A stretch of DNA of 64,000 bases from NCBI GenBank assembly GCA_024663395.1, contig JANFAH010000004.1, positions 310,001 to 374,000 on the forward strand. The letters run 5' to 3'. The notes beneath the pieces were generated by a model. It did no database searches. It saw only the letters and a program-made list of their open reading frames with translations, and was not told the origin of the DNA. The number at the start of each line of letters is the position of its first letter. The first letter of the stretch is position 1. A program made the translations under genes and the position numbers. This stretch comes from Pisolithus tinctorius. Taxonomy: Eukaryota; Basidiomycota; Agaricomycetes; Boletales; Pisolithaceae. Below, one piece after another: positions 44,433 to 56,200 of the stretch.

Positions 44433-45491
44433 ATGGAAGGCATCCAGGACCAGCTTACCGAGCTCCGCGACACCCTCGACGCTCTTTGAGACAAAAACTA
44501 CAGACTAAGCAACGAGCTAAGGGACACTCAAGGAACCATCACAGCCATCGAGGGCCAGCATAATCAGTGGAATGCCCTCCCTGCCAATGTCATTCAAAGG
44601 AGGATAGAAGTGATGGCCGACCCGGGTCAGTATGCTGGTGATCGTGCCAAGTTCTCAGAATGGTGGGTGAAGATGAAGGTATGGGTCGCACAGAATAGGA
44701 CCGCCTTGCCTACCGCCCAAGATAAGTGTACTGCGGTATGGTCCCGCATGACAGGCCCTGTAGCAGGAAGGTTTGCTCAGGCCAAGTTCTCTCTCGCCAT
44801 CGTCACTGGAGTGTGGCCTGATACGGCCGAGATGATCGAGGACATTGACAGGTTCTTCACCCCTCAAATGGATGTAGAGTGGGCTAAAGCTCAAATGCGC
44901 ACTATGCGCCAGGGAAACTCTCGGTATGAGGAGTTCTATGCGAAATTCGAGTCCTTGAAGGTCCAGGGACAGGTCACTGACGAAACCGCTGGCTTCCTTC
45001 TGGAGAACACTGTTCATCCCGCCATCGTTAAGGAAGCCCTAAGGAGAGGATATACCCAGGGCAACTACCTTCAGATGACCGTTGCCTTCAGGGAGGCTGC
45101 CCTTGCTAGGGATCATTTCAAACTCCTATATAATCACTACCCTGACGAACCCGCTCCCCGCTCTTCTTATAACCGCCCTTCATACTCCCCTCGTTTTACT
45201 CCTACTGGAACTCAGCCCGGCCGTGGCGCGCCTATGGAAATTGGTGCTGCTCGCTTCCCACCTCGCCCCATCCCCTCCCACGTCAAGTGCTTCAACTGCC
45301 AGGGGAATCACTACAAACGCGATTGCCCCCATGCCAAGGGGAAGGGACCCGCTAGGCCCAACATACAGGAGGTGACACAAGAGGCACAAGAAACTGCCCT
45401 CCGCCAAATGTCATTCGAGGAGATGCAGGCCTTCTTTTACGATAAGCAGATCAATGAAATGAAAAGTCAGGGAAAAGAGTTTGGCCAGTAG
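44433..45491 (+). pseudogene. Gag of element C with one TGA
   Basis: Same start and length as the intact Gag of B (MEGIQDQL). TGA at 44487-44489 stands where B has CGA (codon 19). From 44610 the frame is open to TAG 45489-45491. It has the core FSEWWVKMKVWVAQN and a zinc knuckle CFNCQGNHYKRDC (CX2CX3HX4C). An internal ATG at 44610 could give an N-terminally shortened Gag. Confidence 0.85.
45470..45476 (+). promoter_or_regulatory. -1 frameshift heptamer GGGAAAA (C)
   Basis: Gag codons CAG GGA AAA GAG. A -1 slip reads AGA GTT TGG and stays open through to the pol ATG at 45614, bypassing the gag stop 12 nt later. Confidence 0.65.
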
Positions 45492-48400
45492 AGGATTGGG
45501 TCTCCACTGGCTACGTTTACAATAAGTTTTCTATCCTAGGCATTGACGATTTCTCTACCAAGCAGGATATATTTAACTCGGAGATTACTGTACCATCTGA
45601 AGAGGCGACCCCAGTGGGCATGGCCGTGGATGTAAAACTACCGGTGCTTAATTCCTCTTGCGATAAAAATAAAAACATGCCTATCCAGAAAACAAAAGAA
45701 ACCCCGAAAATAAGAACAGCAGATCCAAAGGCCGAGTTGGAGTTGGAAGTAGTGTTGGAAGGACGAGAAAAGAGGTGGAGTGTAAAAGCGTTGGTGGATT
45801 CAGGAGCCAACGACACCTTCCTGGACAAGAAATGGGCCGATGAAAATGATGTCCCGCTAATCAAGCTTGGTCGACCCGTAGCTGTCCTCAACGTTGATGG
45901 AACCCCTAACGTGGCAGGCAACATCACGCACGTCGCCTCCCTTGTTATGAACTATCAAGGACACCGAGAGTCTGTCTGGGCTCAGGTCACCACGCTCGGC
46001 ACGCACCCCCTTATACTCGGCTACACCTGGCTACGAAAACACAACCCAGAGGTGTGTTGGGAAACCAAGCAGGTGAAGCTGTCCCGTTGTCCTCACGAGT
46101 GTCATGATCTGGCTCCGAAGATGAGAGCAGAAAGAATAGCAGGGGAACAGGAATCACAGGACATGGAGTATCTTTATCCGAAACTCCGCTCCACCAAGGT
46201 CTGCGCTGGGACTACGGAAGAACTCGTCCTGAAGGAATATCACCAATACCTAAAAGTCTTCTCGAAAGAAGAGTCGGAGAGGATGCCACTTCGCAAACCC
46301 TGGGATCATGCCATTGACCTCAAGGAAACCTTCACCCCCAAACGCGGTCGCCTCATTCCACTCTCTGTAGAGGAACAAAAGGAGGTGTCGGACTTCCTTG
46401 AGGACCAACTACGTAAGGGTTACATCCGCCCCTCGAAATCACCCCAGACCTCTCCCGTCTTCTTCGTTCCAAAGAAGGATGGAAAGAAACAAATGGTTCA
46501 AGACTATCACTACCTCAATGAGCATACAGTCAAGAACACGTATCCTCTTCCCCTCATTTCTCAACTCGTCGATAAGCTCAAGGGCTGCAAGCTCTTCACC
46601 AAGATGGATCTCCGTTGGGGATACAACAACGTCCATGTCAAGGAAGGAGATGAATGGAAGGCTGCCTTTGTTACTCATAAAGGCGCTTACGAACCGCTGG
46701 TCATGTACTTCGGCCTCTGCAACTCGCCATCTACCTTCCAAAACATGATGAACGACATCTTTGGTGATATGGAGGACGTTCTCGTGGTCTATATCGACGA
46801 TCTGATGATCTTCACAAAGACAGATGATGAAAAGGAGCATGATAGGATAGTCCTGGAGGTGTTAAGAAGGTTAGAAGAGAACGACCTCTTCATCAAACCA
46901 GAAAAGTGCTTCTTCAAGCAGAAGCAGGTGGAGTTCCTGGGCATGGTGGTTGGAACTGAAGGGGTCAGCATGGACAAAAGTAAGGTCAAGGCCATAACCG
47001 AGTGGCCGGTTCCTACAAAGGTCCGCTCAGTACGAGCCTTCTTGGGTTTGGCAAACTTCTACCGCCGCTTCATCAAAGACTTTGCACAAATCGCTCGTCC
47101 CCTCAATGACCTTACCAGAAAGGATCAGCTCTGGACTTGGGGTCCACGAGAACAGCAGGCCTTCGATGCTTTAAAGGTCGCCTTCACTACTGCTCCTGTC
47201 CTCGCCTTCCCAGATCAAGACAAAGAGTTCTGCCTAGAAACAGATGCCTCGGACTTTGCCACTGGAGCCGTACTCTCCATAAAATGCGATGACGACCTCT
47301 GGCGACCCGTCACCTTTTACTCCCATTCCATGTCCCCTCCCGAACGAAATTACCAGGTCTTTGACAAGGAGATGCTGGCCATAATCCGCGCCCTAGAAAC
47401 GTGGCGGCACTACCTCGAAGCCACCCCCTACCAGTTTGAAATCTGGACTGACCATGCTAACCTCCAGTATTTCATGAAGGCACAAAATCTGGATCGTCGT
47501 CAGGCACGCTGGGCCCAGTATCTCTCCCGTTTCAATTACAAACTGGTGTATAAGCCCGGCTCTTCGATGACCAAGGCCGATGCCCTTTCTAGGAGGGAGG
47601 ATCACGAACCAGAGGGGTCAGATAATCAAGGAGTCACGTTGCTGGATCCCTCCAGGGTAGCAACCACCTTGGTGGTAGGAGAAGACACTGACCTCGTCGT
47701 CGCTCTGAAGTCCGCCTCCTCAGTGACACCACAACTGGAAGGTTCCGTCCTCAGGGAGGGGCTGTATGTCTGTCAAGGGAAGGTTTATGTCCCGCCCACC
47801 ATCAGGGTCCATTGTCTCGAAAAGCACCATGACACCCCACTCGCAGGACACCCTGGTTGGAAAAAGACCCTGGAACTTGTCTCCCATAACTATGTCTGGC
47901 CAGGAATGACAACCACTGTTAGAGACTACGTCTCAGCATGTCATCATTGCCAGATGGCTAAGAGTTCTAGGACCCCTCCTGCAGGAAAACTCCTCCCAAA
48001 CCCTATCCCAGAACACCCCTGGACCAACATCTCAGTTGACTTCATGGAGTTACCTGAGGCACAGGGCTTCGATAATGTCATGGTGGTGGTGGACAGGTTT
48101 TCAAAGGAGGTGGTCTTTGCCCCTACTGTCAAGGAGGTGTCCTCGTTACAAACGGCAGAGCTTTTCCGCAACCATGTCTGGACTCAACATGGCCTACCGT
48201 CCTCCGTCATCTCCGATCGCGGCCCCCAGTTCGCCAGTGCTTTCACCACTGAGCTTTGCAAAATGCTTGGGATCAAACCCAAGCTCTCCACTGCCTTTCA
48301 TCCTCAGACAGATGGCCAAACAGAACGTCTTAACCAGGATCTGCAGCAGTATCTCCACCTTTTTGTCAATGACTGACAAGACTCTTGGCCTTCTTGGCTC

Positions 48401-49177
48401 AAGGTCGCTCAGTTCTCCTACAATAATAAGCGACAGGAGTCTACTGGCAAGAGCCCCTTCTTGGTCACTCGTTCCTACACCCCCAGGATGGGCGTAGAAC
48501 CCTTCCTTTCCAAGGCAGAGGCAGCTACAGATCATGCCGTCGACCTCGCTAAGGTTTTGGAAGACACAAAGAAGGCCTTAGCCAAAGCTGCAGAACGGAT
48601 GAAGATGTCTGCAGATGCATCTCGCTCTGATGCCCCCTCCTACTTGGTTGGTGACATGGTTTGGCTGGAAACCTCCCGCATCTCCCTCTCTGGTCACCCT
48701 TCCAGAAAACTCACGGAACGATGGATCGGTCCCTATAAGGTTGTCTCACTCAAGCCCAATGCAGTAGAGTTGAAACTTCCTAAGACCCTCAAAATCCACC
48801 CGGTTGTTAATGTTTCTTGGGTCAAGCCGTATAAGGGCCCTTTGGAAGGACAGACTGTTACTCGCCCAGGACCGGTGGTGGGACACAAAGGCGATGAAGA
48901 GTTTGAGGTGGACTACATCGCTGATTCTTGCCTGAAAAGAAACAGGCTTGAGTATCTTGTCCATTGGAAGGGGTATCATGACGAAGATCGCACTTGGGAG
49001 CCCGAGTCCGCTTTGAAGTCTGCCCCTGGTGCCATCAGAGACTTCCATCGTCACAATCCCTCTGCCCCTCGAAAACTCCGTGGCATGGACTCTTCTCTTT
49101 TCTCCTCCCTCTTTAAACCCCTGGAGAACTTCACTGACACTGTCCCGACCTTTAATCGCCTGGAAGTCGATTTCTAA
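45477..49177 (+). pseudogene. Pol of element C with one TGA
   Basis: Open from the slip site; first ATG at 45614. Numbering from that ATG: protease LVDSGANDTF near 60, RT with YIDDLMIF near 393, RNase H LETDASDFATGA near 541, integrase triad SVDFMEL (~806), SDRGPQF (~866) and GQTERLN (~901), and a chromodomain (~1096-1156, EYLVHWKGY, WEPES). The single lesion is TGA at 48374-48376 in integrase, where D has CGA; B carries the same TGA. Otherwise it looks functional. It ends LEVDF followed by the polypurine tract. Confidence 0.92.
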
Positions 49178-49188
49178 GGAGGGGATAG
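49176..49188 (+). promoter_or_regulatory. 3' polypurine tract of C
   Basis: AAGGAGGGGATAG directly before the LTR start TGTTACG; it overlaps the pol stop codon. Confidence 0.65.
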
Positions 49189-49581
49189 TGTTACGATACG
49201 TACTCTTTTCCTTTTCTTTTCTTTTCCTTTCTATCTTATCTAGTCTTCTCGTCTTATCTTATCTCTTCTCGGTCTGGGCTCCGGTCTAGACCTCGCCTCG
49301 CCTTCACCACGCTTTCTCCTTCTGGAATGTTCCGCTCCACTATGATATCATCATGACATCACTATGATGTCACGGACCTCATGTACGCCTCACCGTTACC
49401 TCATGTATGGTAGTATAAGTACCGTTCCTCAATCACCCAACTAGCTCTAAGCTAGTTCATTTGGGTCTTCGAGTCCTAAAGCTGCCTGCTTCTAAGCCGT
49501 TTCCTCCTCTTTCTCTCTTCTCTTTTCTGTTGGTTCTTGGTGCGAGCCTACAACAAACCCTGTTGTTTAGGTCTCGTCACA
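49189..49581 (+). repeat. 3' LTR of C
   Basis: 393 bp, identical in length to the 5' LTR, with the same TATA and start-site palindrome. Confidence 0.93.
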
Positions 49582-49586
49582 ACTAA

Positions 49587-50679
49587 TGGCAAGGTTGACC
49601 AACTGAGCACAGAGATCAGCCTCACCAACACCCACAACTTGGCATCATCATGTTCAAGCTCATCCTCTGACTCACTCTCACTGGCTGTAAACTTCAAACT
49701 GTCAAGTACATTGGTGCATTTCCACTCCAGTTCATCATCTTCTGCCTCTGCCTCAGGGCTGGGAGCATGAGATCATGTCCTCATGCATTTGCTTGTGTGC
49801 TGATCCTTGTCAGATTTGGGTGTATCAGGGAATGATACATTGCCTGTTTCAACAACAGCTGAGCTCTGGTTATGCAGACCAGCCATGTTGCATGTTACAG
49901 TGGGTTTTCAAGGGCATTCCTGTGTCTAAGAGCAATTCACATGACCACAAACCTCAGACTCGCTCAATTTTTTCCACTCCTCACTAGTGCGACAGCTGAA
50001 CCCTGACATTGCAATCATACTGTACTAGGCTAATGCTACTTATTCTGCTTTTTCCAGGATTTTTACAAATTCTTTTGGGGGCTGGCCACATTTTTGGGTC
50101 AAAATTTCAAAAACTTAGTATAACAAAAATTGGCTCATGCAGATTGCATTGTTATGTCCTAAATATGCCTAGTATACATTTGTAACACCCCTGGAATGTT
50201 GTGCCATATTGGGATAATTCAATGAATAAAATTGTCATGTTTGTCTGTCCACAACTGTCAAACAGGATATTTTGTGCATGACAGACCCACCATGGTCCTC
50301 ATTGGAAGAACTGGATGAGTCATTTTATCAGTGATACATTGTACTGTTTTATGTGTTTTGTCTTTTATTTTAGGATATAATTGTGGAATCTGTAGATAGA
50401 CCTCAGTATGCTGACAAGCTACTGAGGGACTAAGTGCACAGCAGAGCAGAACAGCAAGAGGCCTGATGATGCAGCTAGGGCAGAGATGCTGAAAGATTGG
50501 AAACAAGTCAAGCACACTGGAAGGGAGTGGTCAGCTTGTCACCTATGAAACAATGTCAAAGAGAGACAAACTTGGATCTGTGCACAAGGCAGTCATGCCC
50601 ACAAATGAACCTAAACAGCTCAGAACCTTCACAACACCTCTACATATAACATGCCTACTTCACAGTTATTCTGTGGTAG
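49587..50679. other. Inner part of P, possible gene remnant
   Basis: No intact gene. A serine-rich frame (SSCSSSSSDSLSLAVNF) crosses 49600-49770. Near 50320-50430 a short frame EELDESFYQ is followed by TTTATTTTAG and DIIVESVDRPQYADKLLRD, looking like two exons around an intron. I cannot name the product. The flanks are AT-rich. A block near 50640 is shared with 37665 in direct orientation. Confidence 0.35.
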
Positions 50680-51182
50680 AACAGGATATTTTAATACATT
50701 ATTTATTTATCATGTTTTCTGGGAGATAAGATACTGTAATTTGACCTAGAACATTTGGCATGCTCTCAGTACCATGTTCTTGTACATAAAAATTGTAGTT
50801 TAGCATGTCATGTTTTTAGAGAAAACATTGAACTGCTGTTCTGTTTTTTTTTCAGGTGAACATTGAAAGACTTGGCCAAATGTTTTTATTATTATCACAT
50901 ACAAAACATATATCATTTACTTTTGATGTTCTATGTAACATTACATGTTCTTCAATGATCAGTGTGTTTAAATTATTTTGTGGTAAAGTATTTGATTAGT
51001 GTATTGCATAACATGTAGAAAACAGTACTAGTAATTCTTTTGATGATTGTTTTTGGCTATTGGTGGTGGGTCATGGTAATTGTTTTTCACCAATAAAACA
51101 TTGGAAATCCACTGTGTCATGTTTTCTGTCAGAAAAACCTTTCAAAATTCAACATTATTGCCAGTTGTTTCAGCAGAGAACA
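50680..51182. repeat. Right inverted arm of P, inner segment
   Basis: Reverse complement of 36780-37270 by landmarks (TGGTGGTGGGTCA, CAGTGTGTTTAAA, TTTTCTGTCAGAAAAACC). It ends in GAACA at 51178-51182, the left target duplication of E. Confidence 0.75.
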
Positions 51183-51757
51183 TGTCATGACCGTGCCCAG
51201 ACCACCCCAGACCGGCTCTACCCCGGTCTCAACTGGTCCTGTCCAACCCTTGCCCCAGTCCCGGCCTTAACCCTTCGACCCAGAAACATGTTAGCTTGCG
51301 AGGCACTGCAAGGCAGTGCCCAGTTGAGTTGTCCCCTCAGTTAGTACCGGGCCAGTGTAACACCCGGCCCAGCCACATCTCCTGCCCCGGTTCCTGGTAA
51401 TCCCTTGTTCATAGTCCTTGCTTGATAAGATTCTTTGTAACACTACTTACCAATCATCGCTGTACCGGCGCAGACCGGTCTCCGGTGCTACGTTAACACT
51501 TAGGTTACTTCTAGTATTTAAGCCATAGGATATTCTGTTTAGCCTCAGTCTGAAATCAACTTAGTTCCTGTCTTAGCCCAGTCTCCCTGTTCATCTGTCT
51601 TCTGCTTCTCGACCAGACTATGGCCCACGCAAGGGAATAGCGCTGCGTCATCAGTCGCTAAGTCCAACAGTCCAAAACCTTCGATATCTCGTGTTACCCT
51701 CTGACCCCCGACCGGACTCCGGACTGGCCTTGGACCGGTAAAGACCCGGACTTAACA
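51183..51757 (+). repeat. 5' LTR of E
   Basis: TGTCATGACCGTG...CTTAACA. TATTTAA box at 51515-51521 and predicted start AGTCTGAAAT at 51547-51556, 32 nt downstream. U5 motif CGCAAGGGAATAGCGC near 51630. Differs from the 3' LTR at about 18 sites, nearly all CpG transitions. Confidence 0.95.
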
Positions 51758-51759
51758 GT

Positions 51760-51769
51760 ATTTCAGACT
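51760..51769 (+). promoter_or_regulatory. Self-complementary primer-binding site of E
   Basis: ATTTCAGACT, two nt after the LTR, is a perfect 10-nt complement of AGTCTGAAAT at 51547-51556, the predicted mRNA 5' end. It is an independent example of the arrangement in C and B. Confidence 0.7.
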
Positions 51770-51825
51770 CACACTTGTGTGGGTCAAACACCCTTCTACT
51801 CAATCCTCAGCATCACACCCTTGGC

Positions 51826-53208
51826 ATGCCTACCCAAACCAGAACCCAAGCAGCACGGGCACGTGCTACCAACAACCCAGATTCCACCTCAGCAGTCAAC
51901 TTGTGCCGCACCACTGCCCTGGTGTCCTTAGGGACAGCCAGAAGATCACCCGGTGAAGTCAACAACTTCAGGGGCTTCTCAGCCCGTAGATCCACTACCC
52001 CCATCCCTAACCGACCTCTCACACCCACTAATGATCCGGATGATGAACCGGACCCGGACGAACCAGATGACTTCAATCCCGGTGGTAATGACCCCGGTGA
52101 TGAAGGTCCTGGCGACGACAGGCCGGGAGATGACCCAGACAATGATGATGAAGAACCTCTCCCAGAGGATGATGTCGAGCCTGGTGTAACCGTGCTCGAT
52201 AATCTTGCCAAAGCCATAGAGCTCCTCACACATAATGCTCGCACCGGCTCTGAATCATCCTCCAGAACCAAGCTGCGTGAACCAGACACCTTCGATGGGA
52301 CGGACCCAAAGAAGCTGCGTGCATTCCTTATCCAGTGCGAACTCAACTTCTGAGACTGGCCCCGGGCCTTTCGAAGTGATCAAGCCAAGGTCACTTTCGT
52401 GCAGTCATTTCTTAAAGGAATGGCTCTCGAGTGGTTCGAACCGGACCTACTTGGGACTGAAGACCCGGAGGACCAGCCCTACTGGATGGACTCTTGGAAG
52501 GAGTTCGTCATAGAACTTCAAACAACTTTCGGACCTCATGACCTGGTAGCTGACACTGAAAGCCAGCTGGACCACCTCCAGATGAAAGATAATCACCGGG
52601 TCAACAAGTACATGGTCGAGTTCAACCGGCTTGCCTCACAAGTCCAGGGATACGGTGATGGCGCCCTGCGCCACTTCTTCTACACCGGTCTCCCCGACCG
52701 TATCAAAGATGAGGTCTGCCGGGTCGGCAAACCAAGAACCCTTCACGAGCTTCGCCACCTAGCACAGGAGATTGATGCATGTTACTGGGAGCGCAAAGAG
52801 GAGGTTCAGCGGTCTAGTAAACACCAGGGGTCGTCCTCTGGTAACAAGTCTACTCCCAATCCCAGCCACAACAATCAGTCTAAGCCTGGTCAAGAGAGGT
52901 CCAAGACCGGCAATAACTCCGGAAATAGCAACTCCGGTAACCAAACTCAGTCCAAACCCGCCTCGACCGGTCAGACCAGCTCTAACACATCCAAGCCGGA
53001 CTCAAACAAACTGGGCAAGGACAGCAAGTTGACACCGGAGGAGCACAAATGCCGTAGAGACAATAACCTCTGTATGTTCTGTGGGGGAACCAGACATTTT
53101 GCTGACAAGTGTCCCAAGAAAGCCGGGAAAGCCAAAGCTTGCACTGCGGCCACCTCTGAGGCAGCACCAGCCTCAACCTCGGGTTCTGCCCCCGAGGCAA
53201 AAAAATAG
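51826..53208 (+). pseudogene. Gag of element E with one TGA
   Basis: Likely start MPTQTRTQAARARATNN. A strongly acidic Asp/Pro/Gly segment (about residues 65-125) precedes the Gag core (DTFDGTDPKKLRAFLIQCELNF). TGA at 52351-52353 follows ELNF; the frame reopens as DWPRAF and continues through the core to a Ser/Asn/Gly/Lys-rich linker and a zinc knuckle CMFCGGTRHFADKC (CX2CX4HX4C). It ends GCA AAA AAA TAG. An Arg codon at the TGA is inferred from context. Apart from this codon the frame is complete. Confidence 0.88.
53199..53205 (+). promoter_or_regulatory. -1 frameshift heptamer AAAAAAA (E)
   Basis: Seven A residues directly before the gag TAG (A AAA AAA TAG). The -1 frame continues as ATA GGT AGC and is open to the pol ATG at 53268. 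Confidence 0.7.
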
Positions 53209-53267
53209 GTAGCAGCTCTCAGGACTCCGCACAGACTGAGAGCTGCGTTGACTCTGGCTGTGCACCC

Positions 53268-56200
53268 ATGGAGGCTCGCCTCAATGCGTCTGCTCTTTCT
53301 AATCCAAATTCACTAACCCCCCATGTTTCTATTGTCAGTCATGATTTACCCCGGTTCCGTACACTAGTGGACTCCGGTTCCACACATAGCTTCATAGATA
53401 AAGACTTTGTTAATCAACACTCTTTTGCCCCTTATCCCGTGTCCCCTATTCAACTCTGGCTCTTTGATGGGTCGTCAAGTTTCGTTATCACCCAAGCAGT
53501 AGATCTTTTGGTTCAATTTGCGACCGGCAATGTCACCCCAGTAGCCCTGTTTCTAGCCCCATTGGATTCTGAATGTAAGATAGTCCTTGGACATGACTGG
53601 CTCACCCGCTACAATCTGTCAATTGATTGGGTATTGAGCAGTCTAACTTTCTGGACATCTACAGGAGGAATGCCAACCCCGTCGACACCCCCTGCCACAC
53701 CGGTCTTAACTGGTCTTCCCAAATCCGGTCTAACTGACCAACCCAACCCTGGCCCTGCGCCATCTGTACCGTCTGTCGACTCGCCAGTTCGCACCCCCCT
53801 GAAAGCTCCCCCTATCGCCCTGATCAATGCAGCTGCATATGTACGCGCTTGCAAACTAGAGGGATCTACCCAATTCCAACTTCATCTACGCCCATTGGAC
53901 CCAGTCCTGGCCCGGTCTACTTCTACTGGTCCTCCACCAGACCTGGCCGGTGTACCAAAGGACTACCACGACTTTGCTGACGTCTTTAGCAAAGCCAAGG
54001 CCTCTACTCTCCCCCCACATTGGGAGTACGACCTTAAGATTGAATTGGAAGAAGGTACTACACCACCCGTAGGAACCATCTACTCGCTATCCCCGGTCGA
54101 GCTGCAAGCTCTCCGGGCCTTCATTGATGAAAACCTGACTACCAGTTTCATCCGGCCCACCTCTTCCCCCTACGCTGCACCGGTCCTCTTCGTAAAGAAG
54201 AAGGATGGTTCACTCTGGTTATGTGTTGACTTCCGGGGCCTTAACAAGCTCACCAAGAAAGACTGGTATCCCCTACCACTAATATCTGACCTACTCGACT
54301 CCCCTAGCCATGCCAAAATCTACACTAAGATCGATTTAAGGCATGCGTACCACCTCGTCTGGATTGCACCCAGGGATGAATGGAAAACTGCCTTCAGAAC
54401 GCGCTATGGGTCTTACGAGTGGTTGGTGATGCCTTTCGGTCTTACCAATGCCCCGGCCGCCTTCCAGCGGTTCATCAATTCAATCTTTGCAGATATGCTA
54501 GATGTCTGCGTCGTCGTCTACCTCGACGACATTTTAATCTACTCCAGAGATGAGTCATCGCACAAGCAGCACGTCCAGGAGGTTCTTCGCCGGCTCCGGT
54601 TGCATGGCCTGTATGCCAAACCGGAGAAGTGCGAATTCCACTCGGACTCTGTGGAATACTTGGGTTACCACTTGTCCCCGGCCGGCCTTACCATGTCTTC
54701 AGAGAAAGTCAAAGCTATCTGTGACTGGCCTGAACCCCGGAAGGTAAAGGACATTCAGTCCTTCCTGGGTTTCGCCAATTTCTATCGCCGGTTCATCTTT
54801 AACTACTCGGACATAGTGGTACCTTTAACCCAGTTGACACGCAAAGGTGCTCCCTGGAACTTTTCTGAGGAGTGCCGCCAGTCTTTCAATAAACTCAAGC
54901 AGGCCTTCACTACTGCCCCGGTCCTAACTCACTTTTCCCCAGAGGCTCCTATTACCGTCGAGACTGACGCCTCTGACTACGCCATAGCTGGTATACTGTC
55001 CATCACCAGTGGTGATGGTCAAATCCGGCCGGTCGCATTCTACTCTTGCACCTTAACAGCCCCGGAGCTAAATTATGACACTCATGACAAGGAATTACTC
55101 GCAATCTTCGAGGCATTCCGGACATGGCGGCATTACTTAGAAGGCTCTGCAGTACCAGTTGACGTTGTTACCAATCACAAGAACCTGGAGTACTTCTCCA
55201 CCTCAAAGGTATTAACCCGGCGCCAAGCGCACTGGTCTGAGTTCTTGTCCCAGTTCAATATGGTTATCCGGTTCAGACCCGGTAAACTCGGTGCTAAGCC
55301 TGATGCCCTAACTAGACGATGGGACGTCTACCCCAAAGAGGGGGATAGCGACTATGCCTGGGTCAACCCACAGAATCTCAGACCGGTCTTCACGCAGGAA
55401 CAGCTAGCCACCTCCCTGTGCGCCACCTACCTTGAATACCCGGTCCTACGTGCTGTTGCACTAATGGACGTGGAAAAGTTGCATAATGATATTCTCTCAG
55501 CCCTACCCTCAGACCCGGTCGCCCAGGTCCAGTTCTCAGACACATCAGATTCCTGGTGGTCAGTTGATGACACCGGCTTCCTCCGTCTAGATGGAAGAAT
55601 CTATGTACCGGACTCTAACGACCTTCGCCTTCGTGTCTTGAGGTTTAAACATGATCATCCTTTATCCAGCCATTTCGGCCAGAACAGAACCTTAGAGCTC
55701 ATCCGACGAGAGTACACCTGGCCCAGCCTAAGGACATTTGTCAAGGACTATGTCCAGTCTTGTACTACCTGTGCCCAGGCCAAGGTACCTCGCCACCAGC
55801 CTTACAGCCTGCTCAAACAGCTCCCTGTGCCAGAGAAGCCATGGAACTCCATCTCGATGGATTTCATAGAGCAACTCCTGGCCTCAACCGGCTTTACTGC
55901 CATCCTCGTCGTGGTCGACCGGCTCTCAAAGCAAGCCATCTTCATACCTACTCATGACACCATCACAGCCCCTGAGCTCGCCAAACTCTTCCTCATGCAC
56001 ATGTTCTCTAAGCATGGTGTACCAGCCCATGTAACCTCAGACCGGGGATCAGAGTTCGTATCTCACTTCTTCCGGTCTCTAGGTAAAGCTCTAGACATGT
56101 GTCTACATTTCACCTCCGGGTATCACCCAGAGGGGGATGGTCAGACAGAGCGCACCAACCAGACCCTCGAACAGTATCTCCGGGTCTACTGCAACTATCA

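Larger units (their letters stand above)
43734..49581 (+). mobile_element. Retroelement C, near-intact, TSD ACTAA
   Basis: 5848-bp chromodomain Ty3/gypsy element with two 393-bp LTRs, flanked by ACTAA at 43729-43733 and 49582-49586. Only two coding lesions were found (TGA in gag, TGA in integrase). The LTRs differ at roughly ten positions, nearly all CpG transitions. Confidence 0.95.

Noticed and set aside
47593..47606. AGGAGGGAGGAT in C pol as a central polypurine tract
   Set aside because: The place is right (after RNase H), but it differs from C's own 3' tract and is interrupted; too weak to call.
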